64,000 nt of DNA from the NCBI RefSeq assembly GCF_016925495.1, contig NZ_CP070491.1, forward strand, positions 1,488,001 through 1,552,000, in the 5' to 3' direction. Position 1 is the stretch's first letter. The number at the start of each line of letters is the position of its first letter. Below are positions 53,164 to 60,820 of the stretch, one piece after another. The position numbers and the translations under genes are program-made. The notes below the pieces were generated by a model, which worked only from the letters and a program-made list of their open reading frames with translations, made no database searches and was not told where the DNA came from. Source of the stretch: Methylococcus sp. EFPC2 (GTDB lineage Bacteria; Pseudomonadota; Gammaproteobacteria; Methylococcales; Methylococcaceae).

Positions 53164-54614
53164 TTCCGGTTTTGACCCTCACCCTGCCCTCTCCCTGCCT
53201 GAAAGCGGGTATCCAAGCCGGCCGTCTGGGCCGTGTCCGATCGCAGCGACGCGTAATCCCTAAGCTTCCCGCCGTGCTCGCGGGCATAGGCGTCGGCTTC
53301 GTCCTTTTGCAGGAAGGCGGCGATTTGACCTTGGGGTTCGGCAACGAAGTAGGCCAGCGGCGCCAGCAGCTTGATGCCATGCTTCAGGTCGTGAACGTAG
53401 ACGGCGCGCGCCGTGTGGCCGGCGGCTTCGATCTTGCGCAGGTCGGTGAAGGCCGTTTCAGCGGCGGCGTAATGGCGCACCTTGGGCTCGCCGCGCACCC
53501 AGATATCCGCCACGCGCCCGGTGTCGGCAATGGGCTTGCCAGTCAGGGCGTCGTTGGCTTGCAGCGGGTGTTTGGCGTAATTCTTCAGCCGTGCGTCGTA
53601 ATCCAGGCCGGACAGCTTGTAGGCCTCGCGTATATAGCGGTCGTCTATCAGCCGCGCGGCATCCAGGTCGGTGTCGGTGCGACGCAAGAGCTTGAGCGTG
53701 TCTATGGAGGTCTGCAGCGCCTGGCGGAATTCAGGCTTCCAGCTGAAGTCGCGGGTCTGCAGGCCCAGAGGCCCGTGATATAGGTAGCTCACCGCAGCCT
53801 CGACGCCGGTGAGTTTTTCGATCAGCTCGCTGTATTTTTCGGGTTCCGCGGCGATCAGGCTTTCGGCCTCGATGGCGGCGCGCAGGAAGGCGACGACGAC
53901 TTCCGGGTATTTCTCCGCATAGGCGGCATCGACCAGACTGCCGTGGAAGGTGGGCGTGTTGGCCTGGGCACCGTCATAGATCTTGCGGGCAAAACCTCGG
54001 TAGGCGAACAGCTCCGCGAAAGGCACGAAGTCAGCGTGCGCTTCGATCTTGCCGGTCTGCAAGGCTGGCCCGGCCACTTCCGGCGGCTGGGCGACGATGT
54101 TGAGGTCCTTGCTCGGGTCCAGGCCTTGGGCCTGCACGGCGCGCAGCAGCATGCCGTGGGCGGTGGAGGCGAAAGGCACGGAGAGGGTCTTGCCCTTGAG
54201 TTCCGCCAGCGAGGTGATAGGCGAATCCTTCGGCACCACGATGCCGTTGCCGGAGCCCAGCGTACTGCCCGACAGCACGGTGACGAACACGCTGCGCTTG
54301 CCGGCCTTCTGGAAAGCCGCGGCATTGGCCGAACCGGGAAAGTCGGCCATGGAGCCAATGTCCAGCTTGCCGGCCACCATCTCATTGGTCAGCGGCGCAC
54401 CCGAGGTGAAATTCTTCCAGATGATGTCGTATTTGGCATCCTTGTATTTGCCGTCGTGCGGCAGGTATTTCTCCAGCAGTTTGAGCTCGCGGATCAGCAG
54501 ACCGCCGGTGGCGCAGTTGATGGTCGTGTCCTGCGTGCCGATGGCGACACGGATGGTTTCGGCCTGGGCCGAGGCGATAAACAGCAGGGCGGCGAGGGCA
54601 GATAAGTATTTCAT
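53160..54614 (-). CDS. ABC substrate-binding protein with NosL-like C-terminal domain
   Basis: 484 aa, start at 54614 (MKYLSALAALLFIASAQAET) with a signal peptide. Residues 20-340 are an SsuA/TauA/NMT1-like periplasmic-binding fold (GLLIRELKLLEKYLPHDGKY; EMVAGKLDIGSMADFPG). Residues about 365-465 resemble a NosL-type domain (ARAVYVHDLKHGIKLLAPLA, then EADAYAREHGGKLRDYASL). NosL proteins are copper chaperones, but without metal-site data the fusion's role is unknown. It follows the ferredoxin gene by 5 bases and overlaps the HAD gene by 4. Confidence 0.8.
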   Translation of the reverse strand: MKYLSALAALLFIASAQAETIRVAIGTQDTTINCATGGLLIRELKLLEKYLPHDGKYKDAKYDIIWKNFTSGAPLTNEMVAGKLDIGSMADFPGSANAAAFQKAGKRSVFVTVLSGSTLGSGNGIVVPKDSPITSLAELKGKTLSVPFASTAHGMLLRAVQAQGLDPSKDLNIVAQPPEVAGPALQTGKIEAHADFVPFAELFAYRGFARKIYDGAQANTPTFHGSLVDAAYAEKYPEVVVAFLRAAIEAESLIAAEPEKYSELIEKLTGVEAAVSYLYHGPLGLQTRDFSWKPEFRQALQTSIDTLKLLRRTDTDLDAARLIDDRYIREAYKLSGLDYDARLKNYAKHPLQANDALTGKPIADTGRVADIWVRGEPKVRHYAAAETAFTDLRKIEAAGHTARAVYVHDLKHGIKLLAPLAYFVAEPQGQIAAFLQKDEADAYAREHGGKLRDYASLRSDTAQTAGLDTRFQAGRGQGEGQNRK

Positions 54615-54619
54615 GGGAT

Positions 54620-54850
54620 TCAGCGCAGCAGATAAGGGATGTCGACATGGAGCGCACCGGTCGGGCAATCCTTCTCGCAAGGCAGGCAATACCAGCATTC
54701 GTCGTATTTCATGTGCGCCTTGCCGGTAGCCTGATCGATAGCCAGCACGTCCAGAGGACAGACGTCGATGCACACCGTACAGCCCTTGTGGGCGATGCAC
54801 TTTTCGGTGTCGACGGTAACCGGGAAAACGGCGGGGCTAGACACGCTCAC
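54620..54850 (-). CDS. AprB-like 2[4Fe-4S] ferredoxin
   Basis: 76 aa with eight cysteines for two clusters: Cys18, 24, 27, 31 and Cys52, 55, 58, 62 (KCIAHKGCTVCIDVCPLDVL; DECWYCLPCEKDCPTGALHV). The spacing is of the type seen in the beta subunit of adenylylsulfate reductase. Likely electron partner of the AprA-like flavoprotein in the same operon. Confidence 0.88.
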   Translation of the reverse strand: MSVSSPAVFPVTVDTEKCIAHKGCTVCIDVCPLDVLAIDQATGKAHMKYDECWYCLPCEKDCPTGALHVDIPYLLR

Positions 54851-54859
54851 CTCGGCTCC

Positions 54860-55180
54860 TCATACGCTGGCGCTTTCCCAAGCCGGCTCTGCTGAACGCG
54901 CCTGACCCAAGTGCGGCGCTACGATAGCTTGGGTTTGCGCACTGGTGACAACGGGTATGAACTCGAACCGAACAATTGAGCCGCGCCACTGTAAAACCCA
55001 TTGTTGCAGGAGGCTTGCGTCGTCGCACTCCATCAGTTGAAAGCAACGGCTGAAATTGGGCTCCACCCAACTGTCGATATACCTCAATCCTTCCGGCAGC
55101 ATCCGGCCCCGCTCTTGGAGCCGCTGATAGATAGGCACCATGTCGTTGTTTGGAAAGTGCTCGATGACCATGAACAGCAT
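54860..55180 (-). CDS. DUF3303 family protein
   Basis: 106 aa. Family pattern is clear: MLFMVIEHFPNNDMVPIYQR, then RGRMLPEGLRYIDSWVEPN and CFQLMECDDASLLQQWVLQW. Small cytosolic protein, probably an alpha+beta barrel similar to dimeric monooxygenase-like folds. Between the flavoprotein (45-base gap) and ferredoxin (9-base gap), so likely in the same operon. Function unknown. Confidence 0.85.
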   Translation of the reverse strand: MLFMVIEHFPNNDMVPIYQRLQERGRMLPEGLRYIDSWVEPNFSRCFQLMECDDASLLQQWVLQWRGSIVRFEFIPVVTSAQTQAIVAPHLGQARSAEPAWESASV

Positions 55181-55224
55181 TAGCCCTCCTGGGGGTTAAA
55201 ATGGGGCGACTGGCTTGATCAGCC

Positions 55225-56955
55225 TCACGGCTGTTGTCTGGCCACGCGCAGCTTCCGGTAAGCCGATTTTTCCTGTTCCGCGATGGGCACCAGATAGGGG
55301 GCTACCGGCCGCTTGTAGCAAGTCATCCGGCCGTTTTCGTCCTTGTGCAACTGCACGTGGACATACCAATTCTCGTCGTCGCGCTCGGGGTAATCCAGGC
55401 GGGCGTGGTACAGGCCCCAGCGGCTTTCGGTGCGATAGAGCGAGGCGCGGGCGGCCATCTCGGCGCAGTCCAGGATGAAATGGACTTCCATGGCGCGCAT
55501 CAGCTCGTGGGCGTCGCGGGCGTGCAGGGCATCCAGGTCAGTCCGTATCCCTTCGAAGCGTTCCAGGCCGATCTCCATTTTGCGCGTGACCTTGGGCGGC
55601 TGGAGATAGTCGTTGACCAGCCGGCGCAGCTTATATTCCACCTGATTCGGAGGCAGGCCCCGGTCACGTTGCAGCGGCCCGTAGACGTGGGCTCGTTCGG
55701 CCGCGACCTGCTGTTCATCCAGTGCGGGTAGTTCATGATCGGCGCAGTAGCGCGCCGCGCTCTCGCCCGCCAGCTTGCCGTAGACGAAGGCGCCCAGCAT
55801 GTAATTGTGCGGCACGCCGGCCAGATCGCCCGCCGCATGCAGGCCGGGCACGGTGGTCTCGGCGTGTTCGTTCACCCACACGCCCGAGGCGGAATGGCCG
55901 CTGCACAGGCCGATTTCCGAGATGTGCATCTCGACCATGCGTTTCCGGTAGTCGGTGCCGCGACCGGCGTGGAAGCGCCCGCGGCTGGGTCGCTCGTTGG
56001 TGTGGAGGATGTGCTCTATGGTGGAAATGGTCTCGTCGGCCAAATGGTCCAGCTTGAGGAACACCGGGCCCTTGCCGCCTTCCAACTCCTGGTGGAACTC
56101 CCACATCATCTGCCCGCTCCAGTAGTCGCACTCGATGAAGCGCTGGCCGCGGTTATTGGCGGTGTAGCCGCCGAACGGGCCGGTGACGTAGGCGCAAGCC
56201 GGGCCGTTGTAGTCCTTGATCAGCGGATTGATCTGGAAGCACTCGATGCCGGTCAACTCGGCCCCGGCGTGGTAGGCCATGCTGTAGCCGTCGCCCGCGT
56301 TGGTGGGATTCTCGTAAGTGCCGAACAGATAGCCGGACGCCGGTAAGCCCAGCCGTCCGGCGGCGCCGGTGCTGAGCACCACGGCCTTGGCGCGGATGAC
56401 GTGGAACTCGGCGGTGCGGCAGTCGAAAGCCATGACCCCGGCGATGCTGCCGTCGGCCGCCGTGAGCAATCGCGTCGCCACCAGGCGGTTCTCGATCGCC
56501 ACGCGGTGCCGCTTGAGCTGCTTGTACAACACCTTCTTGATGTCGTGTCCTTCCGGCATGGGCAGCACGTAAGTGCCCATGTGGTGCACCTTCTTGACCG
56601 CGTAATCGCCGGTCCCGTCGCGCTCGAACTTGACGCCCCAGCGCGCCAACTCCTCTATCATGGGAAAGCTGTTCTCGGCATAGGCCATCACCGTCTTCTG
56701 GTTGACGATGCCGTCGTTGGCGATGGTGATCTCCCGGACGTATTGCTCGGGCGTGGCGTGGCCCGGTACCACCGCGTTGTTGAGCCCGTCCATGCCCATG
56801 GAGATGGCGCCGCTGCGCTTGACGTTGGCCTTTTCCAGCAGCAAGACATTGAGGTCGGGGTTGGCCTGTTTGGCCTTGACGGCGGCCATGGGGCCGGCGG
56901 TGCCGCCGCCGATGACGAGGACGTCGACGGTGCGTTCGGTGAGGTTCAGGGTCAT
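55225..56955 (-). CDS. AprA-like FAD-dependent oxidoreductase
   Basis: 576 aa from the ATG at 56955. FAD Rossmann motif GGGTAG at 16-21, then LEKANVKRSGAISMGMDGLN (the AprA-like KRSGA stretch), TVPGLHAAGDLAGVPHNYM near the FAD end, and a C-terminal helical and strand domain (RASLYRTESRWGLYHARLDY). Close to the fumarate reductase/adenylylsulfate reductase alpha subunit. With the AprB-like ferredoxin it likely forms a redox enzyme for a sulfur compound brought in by the transporter. Substrate inferred, not known. A hairpin lies just upstream of the start. Confidence 0.85.
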   Translation of the reverse strand: MTLNLTERTVDVLVIGGGTAGPMAAVKAKQANPDLNVLLLEKANVKRSGAISMGMDGLNNAVVPGHATPEQYVREITIANDGIVNQKTVMAYAENSFPMIEELARWGVKFERDGTGDYAVKKVHHMGTYVLPMPEGHDIKKVLYKQLKRHRVAIENRLVATRLLTAADGSIAGVMAFDCRTAEFHVIRAKAVVLSTGAAGRLGLPASGYLFGTYENPTNAGDGYSMAYHAGAELTGIECFQINPLIKDYNGPACAYVTGPFGGYTANNRGQRFIECDYWSGQMMWEFHQELEGGKGPVFLKLDHLADETISTIEHILHTNERPSRGRFHAGRGTDYRKRMVEMHISEIGLCSGHSASGVWVNEHAETTVPGLHAAGDLAGVPHNYMLGAFVYGKLAGESAARYCADHELPALDEQQVAAERAHVYGPLQRDRGLPPNQVEYKLRRLVNDYLQPPKVTRKMEIGLERFEGIRTDLDALHARDAHELMRAMEVHFILDCAEMAARASLYRTESRWGLYHARLDYPERDDENWYVHVQLHKDENGRMTCYKRPVAPYLVPIAEQEKSAYRKLRVARQQP

Positions 56956-56960
56956 GATCG

Positions 56961-56989
56961 GCGATGGCCTGCAAGCCACGGGCCATCGC
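56961..56989 (-). promoter_or_regulatory. Hairpin over the flavoprotein ribosome-binding region
   Basis: Perfect 9-bp inverted repeat GCGATGGCC / GGCCATCGC with an 11-base loop. In the mRNA it ends 5 bases before the AUG at 56955, so it would cover the ribosome-binding site. It could be a translational control hairpin or a protein-binding palindrome. Confidence 0.45.
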
Positions 56990-57008
56990 ACTACCTGATG
57001 GACGCCCT

Positions 57009-57037
57009 CGTTGAATCAAGGGCTTAGCCCTTCAACG
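57009..57037. repeat. Bulged hairpin upstream of the flavoprotein gene
   Basis: CGTTGAA-(TCAA)-GGGC / GCCC-TTCAACG: an 11-bp stem with a 4-base bulge and a 3-base loop. It lies 119 bases beyond the end of the DUF2905 gene (-) and 54 bases upstream of the flavoprotein start (-). It might be an end structure of the mxa unit or part of the flavoprotein leader. No T-run follows. Confidence 0.35.
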
Positions 57038-57155
57038 GGTTCCTCCGAACGTCGTCGATGATGAAAATCCAACACGAAATGGTTTTTGCCTGTTCGCCAG
57101 TCATCAGCACGAAACCAATCCATCGGTTCCGACGGTGGCGATCGATGGCGCTGAC

Positions 57156-57371
57156 TCAGCGTCGGAAGAACAGGTTGAGGATCAGGCTTACCACCACGCT
57201 GACGATCAGCATGGAAGTGATCGGAATGAACAGGACGCCGTTCTCCCTTTCGACGCGGATATCGCCAGGCAACTTGCCGAACCAGGCGAACAGACCGGGC
57301 GCATAGCCCAGCACCAAGCCGAGCGCGAACAAAGCCAGACCCAGCAGCATTAGCAGCTTCGCGAAGCTCAT
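57156..57371 (-). CDS. DUF2905 family membrane protein
   Basis: 71 aa from the ATG at 57371 (MSFAKLLMLLGLALFALGLV). Two membrane helices flanking the conserved GKLPGDIRVERENGVLFIPI. DUF2905 proteins are small inner-membrane proteins of unknown function. Co-directional with mxaL and 2 bases after its stop, so it is probably the last gene of that operon. Confidence 0.85.
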   Translation of the reverse strand: MSFAKLLMLLGLALFALGLVLGYAPGLFAWFGKLPGDIRVERENGVLFIPITSMLIVSVVVSLILNLFFRR

Positions 57372-57373
57372 GT

Positions 57374-58282
57374 TCACGGCCTCCGGCGCGGGATGAGATC
57401 GGGAAGCAGCGGCGCCACCAGCAGCACCAGGGCCAGGCTGGCGAGGATCGGGCCCAGGTCCAGCCGGACCCATAGTCGCTCGGCCAGTTCAGGATGGTCC
57501 AAGGCGGAGACCAGCCCTTGCGGCGTGGTCAGGCGGTGATAATTCAATCCGGTCGCAGCGGCCAGCGCTTTCAGGCCCATCTCGTCCAAACGGCTCGGGT
57601 AATTGCTGCGGTCGTTGGCCGGCCGCCCTTCCAACTGGGATCGAGGCAGGCTGTCCTGCACGTCGACGTATTGCCAATAACCCAAGGGGCGGTTATCCCT
57701 ATCGTATCGCGGGATGGGCACCGGCTGTGGCCCCCCGGCCCCGACGATCAAGCCTGCGACCTGGTGTGGTTTGCCCGGGAAAGGCGGAATCTCGGTTTGA
57801 GGCGGGAATTGCTGGCCGTCGGAGAAGAACACCAGCCGGATCGTCGGATCGGTGTCGGCCAGCCGGCGCAAGCCGGTATACAGTCCTTGCGCGATATGGC
57901 TGTCCCCGGCCCAGGCCATGCGCCAGTCTATGCCTTCCAGCACCGTGGAGATCAAACCGATGCGCGAGCAGACCTCGACCGGCTCGAACAAGACCTGGCT
58001 GTGTTGCGTGGCATAAACACCCAGGCCGACTTCCGAACCACAGGGCAGTTCCCGCAGGGCGAGTGCCAACGAGGCCTTGACATAGCCCAGCCGGTCGCCC
58101 GGCAGACCTTCGACGTGATAGTCGCGCGCATTCATGCTCTGCGTGATGTCGAGCACGAAGAGATAGCGATACACCGACTTGGGCCAGGGAACCGTGGGGG
58201 GATTCAATGCCAGGGCCAACGCGGCGCAGGCACCTACCCGGCACCCTAAGCGCCAATCCCGCCGGCTTATCCAGGCTTTCAC
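57374..58282 (-). CDS. mxaL: MxaL, VWA-domain methanol dehydrogenase accessory protein
   Basis: 302 aa. Start is the GTG at 58282, overlapping the mxaK stop by 4 bases. After an N-terminal membrane segment (CRVGACAALALALNPP) comes a VWA domain with the MIDAS variant DITQSMNARDYHVEG and RLVFFSDGQQFPPQTE. A C-terminal helix (ASLALVLLVAPLLPDLI) anchors it. MxaA, C, K and L are accessory proteins required for calcium insertion into PQQ methanol dehydrogenase. Gene order A-C-K-L on the strand supports the name. Confidence 0.85.
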   Translation of the reverse strand: MKAWISRRDWRLGCRVGACAALALALNPPTVPWPKSVYRYLFVLDITQSMNARDYHVEGLPGDRLGYVKASLALALRELPCGSEVGLGVYATQHSQVLFEPVEVCSRIGLISTVLEGIDWRMAWAGDSHIAQGLYTGLRRLADTDPTIRLVFFSDGQQFPPQTEIPPFPGKPHQVAGLIVGAGGPQPVPIPRYDRDNRPLGYWQYVDVQDSLPRSQLEGRPANDRSNYPSRLDEMGLKALAAATGLNYHRLTTPQGLVSALDHPELAERLWVRLDLGPILASLALVLLVAPLLPDLIPRRRP

Positions 58283-58896
58283 GGCCCGCCTCCGGGCAAG
58301 CCCGGCAGGGTCGCGAATATGCTGGCTTTGCGGCCCTGGAAATCCGCCTTGGGTTTTTCCCTGGGCGGCGGCGTGATGCGGTAGGCGTATTCCAGATTAT
58401 GGCGGGCGCCGGCATTGCCGGGATTGAGCCTTAAGACTTCCCGGTAGTTGTCTTTGGCCAGTTCCACCAGCGTGTTGACGCGGGAATATTCCAGGACTCC
58501 CCGGCTGTGCCACAAGGCCGCGCCTTCGCGCAGATAGCCGGTCGCCAGGTTATGCAAGGCCCGTTCGCGCAGATCGGGGTCTTCCGTCTTGGCCAGGCTG
58601 CCATACAAACGGATGGCTTCCTCCCGCTCGCCGGACTGCTCCAGGCTGCGCGCCTTGGCGAAGACCAGCAGGGGCGGCGTGTCGTCGTCTATCTCTATCT
58701 CGGCGGGATGCGCCAGTGCGTTTTGCAGGCTGGAAGCCTCGTAAACCCGGACAGTTTCGACCGCGAGACCTACCAGCACCAGAACCGCCAGCGCATAAAA
58801 CCAGATCGGCAGCGCGCCGCCCCGCGAGAAAATGTGCTCGGTTCTGACGCCGGCCGAAAGGCGGACGACGTCCCTCAACTTCATTAGCCACGCCAT
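58279..58896 (-). CDS. mxaK: MxaK, methanol dehydrogenase accessory protein
   Basis: 205 aa from the ATG at 58896 (MAWLMKLRDVVRLSAG). One membrane helix (ALPIWFYALAVLVLVGLAVE), then a TPR-like region (LERARSLEQSGEREEA-type helix, RALHNLATGYLREGAALW) ending YREVLRLNPGNAGARHNLEY. Consistent with MxaK in length and position between mxaC and mxaL. Overlaps the mxaC end by 13 bases. Works with MxaA, C and L in calcium delivery to the dehydrogenase. Confidence 0.82.
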   Translation of the reverse strand: MAWLMKLRDVVRLSAGVRTEHIFSRGGALPIWFYALAVLVLVGLAVETVRVYEASSLQNALAHPAEIEIDDDTPPLLVFAKARSLEQSGEREEAIRLYGSLAKTEDPDLRERALHNLATGYLREGAALWHSRGVLEYSRVNTLVELAKDNYREVLRLNPGNAGARHNLEYAYRITPPPREKPKADFQGRKASIFATLPGLPGGGP

Positions 58897-59867
58897 GATT
58901 TCAACTCCAGGGTACGCGCAAGCATCAGTACCAGGCTGCAAGCCAGGGCCGCGCCGTAACACCAGTCTGTCAGGTCGACCCGCGGCAGGCGTTCGCGATA
59001 GATCAGGGGACGATTTTCCAACTCCCCGAGGTCGGCGATAGCCTTCTGCAAGTCCTCGCGATTGTCCGCCTCGTAAGCGCGATAGGGCACCCCCAGGGTC
59101 TGGAAATACTGGTGCAGGAAATATTCCGGCGTGGTGCTCTCGTTGGCGTTCGCCGGCTTCGCATCCAGGCGTCCGCTCTTGGGGTTGCGTAGATAGATCC
59201 AATAGAGCGCCGCCTGCTGATCGGAGAACAGTTGGCGTATCGTGTCGCGGGTGTCGTCGTCCATGCGCGCCGCGCCGTCCGACACCAGCACCACCACACG
59301 CGACCCGCCTCGGGCTTGGTCGCGGAAATAATCCAGCGCCGCCGCCAAGCCGGGCGCGATATGGGTGACGCCGTGCCCGCGCGTGCCCAGTGCCCGGATC
59401 GCGGCCTGCAAAGCGTTCCTGTCCCGCGTGAGCGGCAGGACGGGTATCGGCGCGGCACTGAAAGCGACCACGCCGAACAAATCGTCGCGGCGCTGCGCCA
59501 CGAACTCGCTCAGCAATCGGCTGGCCAATATGCTTTTGGATTCGCTCGCCTTGCCGCCGAGGTAAGCACCCGAGAAATTGTCGTTCATGCTGGCGCTGTG
59601 ATCGACCAGCAGCACGATGCGCGCGCCGGCGCCGACTTTTTCGATCCACTGTTCGCCGCGGTAAGGTCCGGCGAGGCCGAGGGCCGCGGCTAGAAGCGCT
59701 AGTGAAAACACCGCGCGCAAGCCACGATCCACCCAAATCGACAGGCGGTCTTCCGGGATGATCGCGAGACTGGAATAGGACAACGGCGGCTGGGCGGGAA
59801 TCAGCCAAGGCAGCAAGGCCAACGCGCTCAACAGCAGAAACCAGGGGGCTGCGAATGCGAGACTCAT
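58884..59867 (-). CDS. mxaC: MxaC, VWA-domain methanol dehydrogenase accessory protein
   Basis: 327 aa from the ATG at 59867 (MSLAFAAPWFLLLSALALLP), overlapping the mxaA stop by 4 bases. Membrane helices at the N-terminus and before the C-terminus (CYGAALACSLVLMLARTLEL) enclose a VWA domain: MIDAS DHSASMNDNF, then RDDLFGVVAFSAAPIPVLPL and VVVLVSDGAARMDDDTRDTI. Matches MxaC layout, a membrane-anchored VWA protein facing the periplasm. Confidence 0.87.
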   Translation of the reverse strand: MSLAFAAPWFLLLSALALLPWLIPAQPPLSYSSLAIIPEDRLSIWVDRGLRAVFSLALLAAALGLAGPYRGEQWIEKVGAGARIVLLVDHSASMNDNFSGAYLGGKASESKSILASRLLSEFVAQRRDDLFGVVAFSAAPIPVLPLTRDRNALQAAIRALGTRGHGVTHIAPGLAAALDYFRDQARGGSRVVVLVSDGAARMDDDTRDTIRQLFSDQQAALYWIYLRNPKSGRLDAKPANANESTTPEYFLHQYFQTLGVPYRAYEADNREDLQKAIADLGELENRPLIYRERLPRVDLTDWCYGAALACSLVLMLARTLELKSWRG

Positions 59868-60808
59868 GCTGCGGCCTCGGTTTGATCGAGTTCGGCACAC
59901 AAGGTTTCCAGCCACTGCAGCACGGCGGTGTCCCCTCCCCTTTCCATGCCGTATCCAGGCTCGATACGATTTTCCGACGCAAAGAAAAACTGCCGGGATA
60001 GCGCGAAAAACGTCTCGATCTTCCCGCGCAGGGGTCCATAAAGTGGGCGGGCTTCGAGGAACTCGTCCAGTTCGCCCGCGAACACGGTGTAGCCGGCGGC
60101 CTGATCGAAGGCCTGATGCACCAGTCTGTACGCGCGCTGCGCTTTTTCCGCCGCAGACCGCGAGCGGCGCAGCTTGCGCAAGGCCTTCCGGGCCCGGGCG
60201 AAGGGGCGGGAACGGCGGCGGAACGGTGGGGCGTTCAGTCGCCAAGCGCCGTACAGACCAATGGCCAAGGCGGCCAAGAGCCAGGCAATCAGCATGGAAT
60301 GTCCATGATGGAACTGCCGTGCGGGAGCCGGCATCTCCGCGGCGAGGCTCACGGCTTCATCGGCAAGCCCGGAGTCGATGATGGGACGGACTGTGATACT
60401 CCAGGCCGGCGCCTCCACTTGCAGCACCTCGTCGCCGGCGACGAAGCGGAGCGGTAAACCATCGACTTCCAGGCGCTCCGGCGAGCGTACTCCCTTGAAC
60501 ACCTGATAGCTCAAATGGATGTCGTAGACCGTGCCGGTGAATTCGTCCGACTCCGTCCAGGTGACGCGGCGGATTTCCAGATAATCGTCGTAAGCGCTGC
60601 CCGCCTCGGGCAACTGGGCAGTGTCTAGCCGAAAACCCGACGACGCCTTAACCCTGATGTCCTGCTCCAGCACGGCGCCCATGACCGCTTGCGGCGAACT
60701 AGGTACGGCCGAATGAACGATTTGGACGGCCCCGCTCGCGTTCGCATACGAAGCCGGAAGCTGTACAGACGCGAGGACTAGGGCCCGCAATAGACCGGAG
60801 TGCATCAT
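59864..60808 (-). CDS. mxaA: MxaA, methanol dehydrogenase calcium-insertion protein
   Basis: 314 aa. N-terminal signal (LLRALVLASVQLPASYANAS), then a beta-rich periplasmic domain (TVYDIHLSYQVFKGVRSPER, PLRFVAGDEVLQVEAPAWSI), a membrane helix (MLIAWLLAALAIGLYGAWRL) and a basic cytosolic helical C-terminus (RKALRKLRRSRSAAEKAQRA). This fits MxaA, needed for active PQQ-calcium methanol dehydrogenase. First gene of the mxaACKL run; no mxaF, J, G, I, R or S lies in the window. Confidence 0.85.
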   Translation of the reverse strand: MMHSGLLRALVLASVQLPASYANASGAVQIVHSAVPSSPQAVMGAVLEQDIRVKASSGFRLDTAQLPEAGSAYDDYLEIRRVTWTESDEFTGTVYDIHLSYQVFKGVRSPERLEVDGLPLRFVAGDEVLQVEAPAWSITVRPIIDSGLADEAVSLAAEMPAPARQFHHGHSMLIAWLLAALAIGLYGAWRLNAPPFRRRSRPFARARKALRKLRRSRSAAEKAQRAYRLVHQAFDQAAGYTVFAGELDEFLEARPLYGPLRGKIETFFALSRQFFFASENRIEPGYGMERGGDTAVLQWLETLCAELDQTEAAA

Positions 60809-60820
60809 GACGCGACAGGA

